Shown: one piece after another, positions 47,038 through 58,305 of the stretch
Layout: each line of letters begins with the position of its first letter
Numbering within the stretch: position 1 is the first letter of the stretch
Program-made: the position numbers and the translations under genes
Origin: Pohlia nutans
Taxonomy: Eukaryota > Streptophyta > Bryopsida > Bryales > Mniaceae
NCBI GenBank assembly: GCA_022496805.1
Contig: CM040088.1
Location: 10,137,001 to 10,201,000 of the forward strand
DNA length: 64,000 bases
Reading direction: 5' to 3'
Notes under the pieces: generated by a model
What the model saw: only the letters and a program-made list of their open reading frames with translations
Database searches by the model: none
Told to the model about the DNA's origin: nothing

Positions 47038-48972
47038 CAATATCCTCACAAAGTAGACTAGAGAAAAGAGCCACGGAAGACCCCACATGACGAACTAGAT
47101 ATAATGTGGGGGGTTTTTTTGTTTTTGTTTTTGTGTAGGGTACGCTTTATGTTCCGGAATTTATTCGAGAAATAAGGATGCCTCGAGGATATAGACCAAG
47201 AGCATGCTTATTTGGAGAGTCAACAAGGGAGAGACGCTTGCCCAACTTAAACCATGGAGGGATGAGTGACAAGTGGCTAGCCTTACAATGTTTTCCATGC
47301 ATGCGGGCTTAAGCGATGTAAGCATCCTAGTTTTCTGTGGAGTGTAGACCCCGGAGTGGTTTAAGTAATAGGGAAGGTCTCATTCTAATGGAGGCTCCCC
47401 GAACGTAAAGACAAAGGAATTTTTTTTCATCCACCGTTATTCATTGATCTTGACGTGGGATTAACGTTCAACAATGGGATCCCCCTGCAATAAATCTCTA
47501 AAGGATCTCCCTGTCCTGTGAAATTCCATAGAGTGCAAAGGAAAAAAATTCCTAGGTCTTTACAAGCATGCTTCTTTGGTCTACACGGTCAACATTTCAC
47601 TAGTGAGAGGTCGGTTTGGACAATGACTAATTATTTTTATTGGGGGGTGGAGGGGTGGGGGTGCGGGGTGGAGATTCAGAGTCGGGGGTGGCGTTGAGGA
47701 TGTGAAGGACTATGACACAAGGACTGTGAGAGGGGTAATTAATGAAAATCCAATAGTACATTGCACATTGGAAGACGGACTTGTTAGAATATCATCAGTC
47801 ACTTGTGAAATCCAAGAATTCAGTTGTTCTATATGGCAGAGTGAAGACATCCATCATATCAGTATAGTGTACAACTTAAAAAATAAATTCAATGTAATAT
47901 AAATGGTCTACTAATCAAAAGGAGATGGCCTTTATTATAAGTAATAAACAAGGACCTGAATTGCACAGCCATGGTTGAAAACATATTAACTTTGCCCCCG
48001 GGTAACCCATGGAGGACAGGAGCACGACGGAAGAAGTCACCTGAAGTACCAGGAGCAGCTGACCCAGTCAGCCGGCCGGGCAGGCAGGCAGGGGTGGGGG
48101 GCCGGGGCGGGGGCCAGGCCCCGCGAGGACAGAGACATTTGGGCAACATAATTAGGAATGCCCACGTCTGCAGTATGGCTCTGTACATGGACAGTTGTCG
48201 ATGATCATCATTGAAGACGAGAATACTTGTGTTAGCATGGTGATGCCCGGCCAGGTCCCGGCCTTCCCTTCGTTCAGATACAGTGTCCAATCAAAAGTTT
48301 GAGCTCCCAACACCTAACATGCTTGACAGAGCTCACGGTCGTCTTCGTGGACAAGACATTGCACAATGATGCCGTTTGTCCTCACCATGTATGTATTTTC
48401 CTACTCAAGTGCAACTGTGGCGACAAATAAACCATGAATGAGTGCTTCCATCTGATCCACTGAACCAACTGGCGGGCAGGGGCACGGGCAGAGGCAGGGC
48501 AGGGCAGGGCAGCCGTGTGTGTCATTGCTTGCTTTCTATCTACTTTTCCTCCCCTCCATGGCTACCATGCTTGCTCCGTGAAAATTAACTTCACTTTTCA
48601 CTCAAACGTGGAATGACAACCCTACACTAGTCATGACATTAAAGCACTACACTACTTTTTGTTAATAGTGAAGGTGGGTTTATAGTGAAGGAGGGTACTC
48701 AGTAAAGGTGACACTAAAATGAGTGTGAAATGAAGATTTCACCCACTCAGTAACAATTTCAACCCTCGCCAATTTCATGATTTTGTAAAATAAAACATAT
48801 CTTTGAAATTAGTACCACGCGCACTATTAGCAAAAAGTAGTGTAGTGGAAACGTTGGCTGTGAAATTCAGAAAAGCGTGCCCGGAAAGACCCATTCAGTG
48901 TTAATTGGTCCAATTTGTCATGTGGGGTCTTTTCGTGAGTCTTTTCTTTGGTTTAGGTGGTCAGGATATATT
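47038..48972. mobile_element. 1.9-kb segment flanked by an imperfect inverted repeat of about 55 bp
   Basis: AGAAAAGAGCCACGGAAGAC followed by CCCACATGACGAACT at the left (about 47062-47097) is matched in reverse by TTGTCATGTGGGGTC followed by TTTTCGTGAGTCTTTTCT at the right (about 48916-48949). Outer ATATCCT / AGGATAT sequence also pairs. The segment is GC-richer than the window, which could mean a MULE-like element that captured host sequence (inference). It has G-rich tracts at 47640-47692, 48071-48128 and 48475-48515. A 133-codon minus-strand frame (47889-48290) is unrecognised; its Pro/Gly/Arg-rich middle is the translated GC tract. Confidence 0.4.
48071..48128 (+). other. G-rich, quadruplex-prone tract
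   Basis: It has repeated runs of three or more G separated by one to four bases (CAGGCAGGGGTGGGGGGCCG, then GGGGCGGGGGCC). It ends in a CCGGCC...GGCCGG-like palindromic context. A comparable tract lies at 47640-47692 (GGTGGAGGGGTGGGGGTGCG) and a (GGGCA)n run at 48475-48515. Confidence 0.6.
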
Positions 48973-50380
48973 TCTACTAGGCGAGCATCCTCAATGGAAA
49001 GATGGCATTGAGTAACTGCACCCCAACCAGTCATACACAGAGAGATAAAGACATTCCCACATGGGACTTCATATGGGAAGTGGGACAAAATTCCCACAAT
49101 TATAACTTTCTTGAGATGATTATAATGTATTTTTGATCTGGGAAAGTTACAATTGTAGAAAATTTATCCACGTTTCTCATATGGGAATCTTGTATTTATC
49201 TCCCTGTGATAGCTGAGGGCATGCCCAAGGAGGGAATCAGCCACCATGGTTATGAAGGGGGGTTGATGGAATTCCAATCCCTTTTCAAACAAAAGGTTAA
49301 ATTTAAAATTAAAAACAAAAGTTTGTGGAGTTCCAGCATTCACTCACATGGCCATGTAGATGCAGCCAAGTAACATGTCAATGATTAGCCTAAAAAGAAG
49401 GTTCTAGAAACGTTGCATTGATGGAACATACTTAGGGTTGTTTTACATATGAAGTCTAGGCCGTTTTCTCTTGGCCCAATTCATCAAAATTTTAGCCCGT
49501 ATCAGTCTTAAGCTCAACTTCAAATGCTCAATGCAATAAAACTATAGTGAATGGTCCATAAACCAATGTTTTAAGCTTCTCACCCAAATCTAGTATTGGT
49601 ATAGAATTAGAAGCTTTCAATGAACACCTGTTGGAGATATTGTTGGTTTATAGTACACGTCGGTTATTGGGTCATTCACCTTATAATGGAGCTCATTTCT
49701 CCCATGTTTAATGGCGTTAGACCCAAAGAGACAAAGGAAGAAGAACAAAAGAAGAGACCAAAAAGATATTTGGAACACCAAGGGTGCTAATTGCTGGAAA
49801 AAAGTATATTTTAATGGAGAAAACAAAACAAATAAATAAAGTTTATTTTTGTAATATTAAAATATGAAAATAGGCCCAATGTTGATTTTCCATTTTGAGT
49901 GCACCCAATTTCTGGAGTTGGGCTTGTGTCAGACCTTGTTGTTTTTAGTCCTGAAACGTCAAGAGGGCCTAGACGGGGCAGCCCGAAAGGCATCTAATTT
50001 TTTGGAGAGAAAAAAACAGGCTCTGTTGGCCAGCCACTGCTACGGCACAATTGCACTGTGACGCTTTTTTAAAAACGACCCCAATTGCCCAACCTCAACT
50101 CCTATTCAAACCGATTACTTTAATTGCTTGTGGATGATTCCACAATCCCCCAAATGAGGCGCAAGTCGAGAATCTAACTCGCTTTTTTAGTAGCTTTCCA
50201 ATGCACCAATCCTCGCTTGTTTTGGTTGAGGAAAACTACTTTTTTTTCCTAGATTATTCTTTCATAAAAATCCCTTGGGGCTTGCTTTGACATTGAAGGG
50301 TTAATTTAAATTTTGGTTTCAAATTTTTGGCCTCAAGTAACTAGTAGAAATGTAGTCCATTTAACCTGGTCCCTTGTAAC
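48973..50380. other. Unassigned region
   Basis: There is no recognised gene. Minus frames at 49617-49993 and a plus frame at 49864-50061 have no motifs. GAAGGGTTAA at 50296-50305 could be a lone TTAA terminus. Confidence 0.4.
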
Positions 50381-50908
50381 TTAATCCCTAAAGGACCGTG
50401 AATTTTTTTTGCTCTTAACAGCTAATACCAATTTGAACATTATAAAAAAAATTGAAGAATTTTTTGACTTAGTTTACAATTTTTTCCATGTCTCCAAAGA
50501 CGGTTAGAAAAGGTTAGAAAAGATTGTCATTTCATCCTTTTCACTTCAAACTCTATAAACTTGCAATTTGTACAGTCAAATTTTATGAAAAATTTACCAT
50601 GCATTCCTTTGGTAGTTTAAAGAAAAATCCTACATTTAGAAATGCTAAAAAAATCATTTCTAAGGTTTATTTTAAGCCCTTCCCGAATTGCCCATTCTCC
50701 CTAAAAAAAACCTCTTTCTTTCTATAACTTCCGCTTACCTCGCCACTTACGAAGTTATTATAAAAATAAAATTGGATCCCCATTTTTGTATGGTTGTATC
50801 AAATTCACATAATGTTTTTCAAAAAATTAGAATAAAACTTGACATTGTGGGAATCTACCCAAACATTGAAATGTCCTAGTTAGGACACTTGGTCCTATAG
50901 GGGTTTAA
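50381..50908. mobile_element. TTAA element, 528 bp, diverged ends
   Basis: It starts TTAATCCCTAAAGGACCG and ends TTGGTCCTATAGGGGTTTAA. The terminal type (CCTAAAGGACC) is shared with 5108-6020 and 42000-42237, but the interior is distinct. Confidence 0.5.
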
Positions 50909-51837
50909 TGGTCACGAGAGACAATAATTGAGTAACAAGGGAGCATTTAAGGCACAAATGACTAGTATAAAATGACAACATACCTACTAGTAAGTCTTAG
51001 TGTAAAGGGGTTGGTGTTGATTTCAAGATTTGAACCTATGAGAGGTGAGGATATGAGCCCTTTTACACATCAAAACGGGCTTGACTTCAAGCACTAAAGC
51101 GACCTTTAGTGCTTTAGAAAGTTCGGCAACTTGTCGATAAAGAAAAAAACTAGCTTGATCAACTTCGGACATTGGTCGAAAAGCTGTCGAAAGTGCATGT
51201 TAGGTATAAGAGTGTAAAGGCCCAAGACACACTTTCCACTACCTTTGAGCCTCTATAATAATGTCTTTGAATCCTTTTGTAACTTAAATTTGTTAAGTAT
51301 TCTAGTGAAAATGGTTTTTTTTAACAAATCTTCTTCCATCCTATCGAGCATCCTATAAGAATCACTAGAAAAAAAGTTAGGATTATGTGACTACAAGTTT
51401 GTGATTCAAACTAGTTAGTTATGATTGTTATTAGTCATTATGGACTAATTTGAGTCGTATACTTGTAGTCGTAGAATCTTGGATTTCATCTAGTGAATGG
51501 TCCTTGTTCTTAGGTCTTGAATTCAATTCTCGCCATTTAATTATTAAATTAAATTTCATTTAAACCATACTAAGGAAGAACAAGAGCAATAAAAATGAAA
51601 CAAATAGCTTCTTTATATGGGAATTGGGATCTACTTACTTCCAAATCTAATTCATCTTCTAAGCCTAATTCATCCTCTAAGCCTCTGTCCTTCTAATTCT
51701 TGAATTCTTACTAAGTTATTGTTGACCTAAACCTCCTTTGTATAGTACGGGTAACCACATCCCCAAACCATTGGGTTTGACCATAATTGTACAATTCTTG
51801 AATCAAACATCACCTAAACTACACTAAAGAGGAACAT
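50909..51837. other. Unassigned region
   Basis: There are no open frames of note. Composition is mixed and no repeat partner was noticed. Confidence 0.4.
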
Positions 51838-52580
51838 GGTGTTTTTGCACTACGGATGTCATAGTTTTCAACAATTCTTTTTTAATGTTGTAAAGCAGTT
51901 GAATTAATGATGTAATAAAATTAATAGGAAAGACTAAAAATATTTTAATATACAAAATGAAATATTTTGAAATATTTTGAAATATTTTGGAATATTTCCA
52001 ATATGTTTTATACAATTTTGGAATCTTTATAATATTCTTAGAATCTTTCAGAATATTCTTGTTGATGTTATTTAATCGGCTTGCAAGCCACGTCAAATGC
52101 TTATTCTAGCCACACCACAAGCTCCATTTTGATTAGCCAACCAAGCTCGCAAGAATTTTTTTGGGAACTCGCCATTTAAAGGGCGTTTAATGTAAAGGAA
52201 CAAAAATTACCGCTATAAACCTGTAATATCTACATTGCTCATAGAATCTTTTGAAATATTCTTTGAATACAATACCTTTATGCTAAAGGAATTGACAAAA
52301 ATTATTGCCATCACTTTATTTTCAATGAAACGTATCAATTAAGGCAATAATGTATTTATTCTACAACGTCGCTGAATGCAATGTATTACATTTTTGTCCA
52401 AATACTATTTTGTATTATTTAAAAAATATTAATATACATATAGTCCTAAAATACCTTTTCAATGAAGTTAACTTATTGCCAAAAAACTAATTTCAATGAC
52501 CAATAGAAAAACTTTACCGCCACATTTTGCTTGTTATGCGATGTCACACTACACATTTTGGACACCCTACTATAAAAACA
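51838..52580. mobile_element. Non-autonomous DNA transposon, second copy of the 15001-15729 family
   Basis: The left end GGTGTTTTTGCACTACGGAT and right end GGACACCCTACTATAAAAAC are decayed versions of the termini of the 15001 copy. It aligns throughout, e.g. AATCGGCTTGCAAGCCAC, AATTTTTTTGGGAACTCGCC and GTTATGCGATGTCACACTAC. Confidence 0.65.
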
Positions 52581-53245
52581 TACAACAAGAGCAAAAAAAA
52601 TGAAAAAAAATTGGCTATTTTTTATAAGAATTGAACTCCTTTTTGAAAATTTAACTCAGCCTTACAACCTTTATCCAATGGCACAATGGGATAGGTTCAA
52701 AGATAGAGAACTTCATCAAAAAATACAATGGCATCCAACCACAACTCAATCCAAAAACTAAGATCACGATTTTTATCCAATGGCGTAAAATCAATTGTTT
52801 ATATGATCCATAATCATTTCAAACATTAAACCATCAAAAGAGCACCAAAGCAGATATAATAATTGGAAGTGCAAAGAGCGCACAATCAATAAATGCATGT
52901 GTAAATTCAAAATTCAAAATAGTTGCAAATTCAAAATAGTATTGAGGAGTTTTTGAAAAAAAAAAATCACTATTTTACTTGAAAATTTTTAAACTCTAAT
53001 TTAAATTGTAAAAAGGGACCTCCTAAGTGATTCAATAGTATGGTGGTCACACCAATAGTGAGTGCAATCTTTGCATGTCTTACACCTTTGATGTATAGTA
53101 GACCATCCTGAATGACAATTATGAGCAATTTGATTGCATAGGGCGGTCAATACGTCATACAAGTGGATTGAGGGAGGTTTGTGAACCTAAGTGTCTCCAA
53201 GCAATGGACTCCTAACTGATCATGAGATAATGGGACAACTAGGGG
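52581..53245. other. AT-rich spacer
   Basis: Nothing is recognised; one A-run occurs at about 52968. Confidence 0.45.
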
Positions 53246-53609
53246 ATGTTGTGGAAAAAAGAATGCTCAAATGGACAATTTAGATTCACAAAGGGGCTAA
53301 ATTGCACCCTCACAATAAATTACAGCACACTAAGAAATATTAAAATTACCACAACAATCCAGAATGCCTTTAGGATTGAAGGACGATGTTGGAAAATTCT
53401 TCAAACGGTATCAGAATTGCATAGAGTGGACGTGGGAGCCCTCAAGGGAATGTAATGATTTTGTGCCAATCAAATCAATCTTTGGTGCTTGGAAGAATAC
53501 TATGGGGACAAGGAATGTAACAAGTGTATTAGGAATACGTACAGAAAAAGAGATGAAGATCCCAGTTGATAAAAAAAATTCAATGTATCACCATTTGGAG
53601 GCGCAATAG
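53246..53609 (+). pseudogene. Weak coding-like remnant, unrecognised
   Basis: An 81-codon frame from 53364 reads DDVGKFFKRYQNCIEWTWEP and continues SRECNDFVPIKSIFGAWKNT before turning less protein-like. The Trp/Arg-rich composition is unlike AT noise. It overlaps another frame (53246-53455), so only one can be real. The 95 bp at 53246-53340 recur in diverged form at 54035-54120 (CAAATGGACAATTTAGATTC / CAAATAGGCAATTTAGATGC), which suggests that a local duplication or repeat spans this point. Confidence 0.2.
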
Positions 53610-54365
53610 AGTGGCAACACGTAGGATGTCTTGATACACAAATGACAAATATTGTTTGACCTTTCAATAAATAATGTTGTTATCAAATTATTGTAATAAA
53701 GGCTCCAAAATTTTGTAGTTTATATTTTACCAATTATCCAATGTATTTGTGTTTTTTTTGTTTCATTGATTACATGAATTGGAATGTATGCAAATGAATG
53801 TGAAATTGAATGATTTGTTTCATTATAAACATGCATATATTAAACTCAATTGATCAAATGTTTGTAAAATTTATGTACATTCAATTTTGGCACTTTGTAG
53901 GTAAAATATGACTATATTTTCTTCAAACGTACAAAATTTCAACATGTGCACTTTTAATATGGCACGTGCACCTTTAATGAATCAAGTGTTAAATGACAAA
54001 ATATTCAATTGAACGCCTTCAAGTTGTTCAAGGCAACTGAGATGCCAAAAACAATGTTCAAATAGGCAATTTAGATGCACAAGGGGGTTAAATAAAACCT
54101 TAAAAGTTTTAGGACAGCGCAAACAATTCAACCAAAACAACCATAACACACACAAGAATCAACAAATTGATCAAAAAGACATGAAATCATTAACATTCCA
54201 CAAAAATCAACAATTCCACACCAAAATTATGTCAAAATTGGACTTGGGTATAATTTTGGGACAAAAATCTGGACAAAAATTGTGTAGCCCTTTTGCATAA
54301 CTCCAAGAACACTGAAAATTACAACAAAAATTAGCCACACAAACAATGATTCAAACATTAACCAC
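53610..54365. other. AT-rich spacer
   Basis: It contains the second copy of the 95-bp repeat (about 54035-54120). No gene is visible. Confidence 0.45.
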
Positions 54366-54940
54366 TTAACCCCTAAAGGTTCTCACCCTTTTCAGATTTG
54401 GCAGTTTTCCAAAGATGCATTATAAAATGCAACTAAGAGGGATATTTTCAAGTTGATGAATGAATAAAATTTGTACATTATGCATTTTAGATTCTATCCA
54501 TACTGTTAGATTTGCGATTGCTATCACCAATATTTGTGTATTCAATTTCAAACTTAAAATTTAACACTCTTTTGTAATATGATTACGACTAAGATATTGA
54601 CAATCTAATAATGAAATTTGTTGTGATATGTTGAAATGTAATACTCTAAGTGTAGTGATTTTTGGAGATTTTTTGGTGGCTTCATTTTAGTAGTTGACTT
54701 TTTCAGGAGCACTTTTAGACTAAAATCTTCGAAATTTTGGGTGGTACACTACAACATGAAATGAGGCATAAAAATTTCACAAATCATCCCCTTTCTAATC
54801 GGATCACACGTGCACGAAGCTTACTTCCCATAAAAGTTTCAGTAAAAATCCACACTGCAAAAAGTGCATGATGGATGAGAAAACGGACTTCAAATCCATA
54901 CATAATGCAAAATATGCATGGTTGGGCAGTTAGGGGTTAA
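54366..54940 (-). mobile_element. piggyBac-type TTAA MITE, family A, reverse orientation
   Basis: It starts TTAACCCCTAAAGGTTCTC with CAGATTTGGCAGTTTTCC just inside, and ends GGTTGGGCAGTTAGGGGTTAA-like sequence with TTAA at 54937-54940. It belongs to the 2405/3116 subgroup. It interrupts or ends the minus-strand frame described next. Confidence 0.82.
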
Positions 54941-54948
54941 CCACACAA

Positions 54949-55306
54949 TCAAAAACATAGAATCAACACAACTCATAAATTCATTGCAACAACCAAAATA
55001 CAACAAAATGAGCAATGTGCATTCATAATTACAATTATAGAGGTCAGAAAACAAGAACTTGAATGCACCTTGATAGGTGCTCCAAAAATCCTTCCAAGTA
55101 CTCCTCTTTGTATTATCACCAAGTCCGTTCCATAGTATCATCAAAAAAGTTGCAGTTAGATCATGAATTCTTGGATCTTTAACTTGGTCGTCCGCTTTGT
55201 TTTGTTGTGATTGACTACTCCTCATCGCTGCCGCCACAATGATCGTTGTTGGCTTGCTCAAACTATCGGCACCTCTAATCAATGCATCGTGACCTCCTTC
55301 GTTGTC
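54949..55306 (-). CDS. Possible first coding exon of an unidentified gene
   Basis: On the minus strand the frame is open from about 55306 through DALIRGADSLSKPTTIIVAA, an internal ATG (55225; MRSSQSQQNKADDQVKDPRI), then HDLTATFLMILWNGLGDNTK and STWKDFWSTYQG. Further downstream it becomes AT-noise (probably intron) and then enters the MITE. The upstream 300 bp look like a plant 5' leader. No family was recognised. It could belong to a host gene or to the 3' side of the piggyBac-related element, which is on the same strand. Confidence 0.3.
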
Positions 55307-55625
55307 GCCACATTGTCAGTGTCACCACGTTGATCTCGATCGTGCTCCTCGAGCTCGACTCACTATGTTCATAACCACACAAAGATCCATCAACTACGCC
55401 AAAAATCCAATGCCAATTTTCTCTCTAGATCCCAAAATACTCAAAATCAAAAGTGCACTAATGCTTTTACAAAAACCCTAGCACTGATCTTCTCTTTCTC
55501 ATGATGCTATAGATCTAAATCTAATCGCCAAATTTCTACCTACACCCTCCTAGAATCAAAAGATCAAGGCTCTGCTCACAAAAACCACAAGGAGAGAGAG
55601 CAAAAAAGAAAAGAAAAGAATTAGC
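55307..55625 (-). promoter_or_regulatory. 5'-leader-like sequence with CT-rich stretch
   Basis: Read on the minus strand it contains TTTTCTTTTTTGCTCTCTCT (from about 55610), then AGGGTTTTTGTAAAAGC and GATCTAGAGAGAAAATTGGC. Such pyrimidine-rich, AGGGTTTT-containing leaders are common upstream of plant coding regions. It precedes the open frame at 54949-55306. No TATA box was assigned. Confidence 0.3.
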
Positions 55626-56030
55626 AAGACTAAGAATTTAAATCTTTTCCTTTCAAAACAACATCCATCCATAAACCTATCCTTATCCGTCCAAATCATC
55701 CATTCATCCAAACTCTACAATTAGTCTAACTCTTACCTAACCCTACCTCCTCCACTAAATAATTTCTATCAATCAAACACACACTTGTTCTAATTTCTAT
55801 TCAAAAAATAAACTATTGTTCTAATTCCTACCTACCAATTAAATGGCTACTCTAAATGATCACCGGATAATAACCATGTAACATCAAACACCTTTAAAAC
55901 CAAAATAGCACAACAAATTGCAAAAGCCACAATTGATGAATTTAACTTCTACAAACTCATACAAATCACACAATAAATCACTCTCATGGAAAAATCCTAA
56001 TCATATATTAAATACTCTACTAGAATATCA
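55626..56030. other. Spacer between leader-like sequence and transposase relic
   Basis: There is no feature. The 3' terminus expected for the piggyBac element was not found here. Confidence 0.4.
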
Positions 56031-57043
56031 TCAAATCTCCAAATCCAATAAAATACATAAAATAACTATTAGGAATGTATAAAAATCACCAAATACCACG
56101 GTGAATGCTTTATCATGATTTGTAAACCATTTGGACAATTCACAACAATGCTTCCTCTTATTTCTGCCGTCTTTTGCGTTCTCCTTCCTATATGTGTCAA
56201 TCAAACCCCATGCAATGTTAAAATGAACTTGCAAATGCGTCTTAGGCTTCTTGCCATTCTTCTATGCATGTTCCTTGGTACAAATGTACGTGTTCACAAT
56301 TGAAGAGTCAAGGCAAAAATAAATGATGCGGTGCCACCATTTCTTCAAACCCATTTGATAGGTGTAGGAAGAATAGAGATGGTCTTGGCTGTCCACACCG
56401 CCTATATTTTGGTTGTAAACAATAGCCATCGGCCAACTCTGAATGGGAGTATGAGCGCGACATTGGTAGCGCATAACTTAAGAGCTATGGGCATATGCAT
56501 TTGGGCCGGTACTCAGAAGATGCAACTCCTTGTTATCAATCCAATGAGTTGGAACCATGTGCAATTTCGTTTGCATCCAAACTTGCAAGATGCCTCTTGG
56601 CCAATCTTTGTGTCCGCAATTGAGGGATGTTGGAAAACCTCTTCTTCATTGCCTCACAACATCTAACACATACATGCCCTCTGCAATAATGACTCCATCA
56701 GCTTGGCACTTGTAAATTTATTATCAAAGATACATGTACAATTCACGTACCAGAGGGGATTAATCAGCCGCATCACAACAACATAACTAATCAAGCCCAC
56801 TTCGTCATTGTCCTCCTCATATCCCTTTCCAAAATACACTTCCAAGTTATGTATGTATTTGGTCCGGGAGCAAAGCACAAGCCCAAAATTTAATGCCATA
56901 CTGAGTGGAGATTGCTTTCATGTACTGCTCGATTTTGCAATACTTGCTAGAGTAGGGGACCATCATCCCATTGACACAAATATACTCCCTTGGATGAAAA
57001 TACTTATAGAAATTCACAATCAAGTCCGCTAGAAGTCATCTCC
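56031..57043 (-). pseudogene. piggyBac-type transposase, catalytic core, broken
   Basis: This is the DDD transposase domain (DDE_Tnp_1_7 type) that would cut and paste TTAA-flanked DNA. In order on the minus strand: LIVNFYKYFHPREYICVNGM, then VPYSSKY and QYGIKFW; LEVYFGKGYEED, VVMRLINPLWY and CIFDNKFTSAKLMESLL; CEAMKKRFSNIP; HWIDNKELHLLST; YNQNIGGVDSQDHL; MGLKKWWHRIIYFCLDSSIV; and a C-terminal HFNIAWGLIDTYRKEN. The second and third catalytic Asp are kept (FDN codon near 56725; GGVD codon near 56393). The first, normally in a DE pair, reads N (codon 56970-56972, VNGMM). Frameshifts near 56885 and between 56662 and 56475, plus stops after AHSS and KEHA, disable it. The usual cysteine-rich C-terminal finger is not evident. 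Confidence 0.85.
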
Positions 57044-57141
57044 TTTTAGCGAGAAGATCATACCATGTTGCTTATGGATCCTACTTGATTGTCTCTTTGT
57101 TAACCAAGTGAATGCAACGTAGTATAGATTTGAACCTTTAC

Positions 57142-57387
57142 CTATTCTAATGTCTTGAGCCGCAACTTGGTCCTTGGGGCATCCCGGGGGGCATCCATTG
57201 CTTTTGACTCGTTTACCTCGTCTACATTACTAAATAGAATCAAGTCTCGGGTGGGGTTGATGGGATCATCCACTTCTTCCAAATCAAAACAATCACTAGC
57301 CTTTACGTACCGCATACCCAAATCCACTCCAAAATCAATTTCAAAGGTCCCTCTGCCGGCATTCTGTAATTGCAATCTCCTCACCAC
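57142..57387 (-). pseudogene. Acidic segment upstream of the transposase core
   Basis: An 81-codon frame contains CFDLEEVDDPINPTRDLILF and ESKAMDAPRDAPRTKLRL. It lies on the same strand, 100 bp before the catalytic core. An acidic N-terminal region before the core is common in piggyBac proteins, so this may be part of the same protein or of an upstream exon. No independent domain was recognised. Confidence 0.35.
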
Positions 57388-58013
57388 GTGCCCTAAAATG
57401 TAGTCATTCTATGTTGCGTTGCATGACTTAGACAGTGGCAATAATACCTCACACCTATATCTCAACGCATATCACAGCACTTTATTCGCCGTGGCTTGTG
57501 GTGACTAATGCCTTAGGATTGCATTTCTCCAACATCCACACCGAGGTTCTCGAGATTGTCGGTTTGCTCTAGTGCACCTTGGGTCAACTACTCCAAACCC
57601 AAATCACGAATGCAAGTCACACGAGGTCTTATTTTTTTTACCTCAATCACAACCTCAAACATGTCAAAACAAGGGACATATGAGCGGCTCTAAATGATGG
57701 TTCCAATACAACACCCCTCTCTTCAATTTCCAAAGTGCCCGAAGCTTCACCTCCCACAACTCCGGCGATCTGGATGTACTCCTATGTCTAACTTCCCTTG
57801 CCTTGCTCTTCTTGCATGGTGGAGACGGTGTACAAAAATTAGAAGTTCTTATTGGACTCCCTATTCGTCGGTGTAGATGGTAGGAAGTCATCATTCTCAC
57901 GTGATGGCTTCTTCTGCCTAGACGAGGTGGCCTTCGCATGGATATTCAAACTCTCCGTATAATACAAAAAATTCAATATCCTTGTGCATCCTTGTGGAAC
58001 GTCGTGTTTCAAT
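57388..58013. other. GC-richer degenerate sequence within the piggyBac relic
   Basis: Overlapping frames on both strands (57664-57939 minus, 57694-57876 plus) are open because of base composition. Probably eroded N-terminal coding sequence or an intron. Confidence 0.35.
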
Positions 58014-58305
58014 TTACATCTGGTTTGTCGATGCCCTCAACGTCCCCTCAAAGATTGGTTGGAAATCCGCCGCTTTCAACCGTGCTATAATCTCCAATTT
58101 CATGGCCAAATCCAAAGCAACCTTGCGCGGCCTACCCCTCCCCCTCTTTAGCACATTGATCATTGAAGACGAGTCACAATTGGTCATTTGTATGGTACGG
58201 TCCACTAGAATTCTTGTCACTGTGCACTCTTTTGAAGATTTTGAGAATTTGAAAAATCCATTTCGGGGGAGAGAAAAATATTCTTGTGAAATCTAAAGTC
58301 ATAGG
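58014..58305 (-). pseudogene. AT-hook-containing exon, same strand as the transposase
   Basis: The minus frame (58014-58220) contains MINVLKRGRGRPRKVALDLA; GRGRPRK is a canonical AT-hook minor-groove binding motif. It goes on to MKLEIIARLKAADFQPIFEG. Just upstream an ATG opens MDFSNSQNLQKSAQ and hits a stop; a one-base shift joins it to the AT-hook frame, so a frameshift probably split one N-terminus. It could be the DNA-binding front end of the piggyBac transposase or a second protein of the element; distance and strand support a link, but I cannot prove a splice. Confidence 0.45.

Noticed and set aside
47889..48290. 133-codon minus-strand ORF as a possible gene
   Set aside because: The middle is translated G/C repeat (Pro/Arg/Gly), the opposite strand is open too (47971-48204), and no domain is recognisable. 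It is kept only as a note in the 47038-48972 entry.
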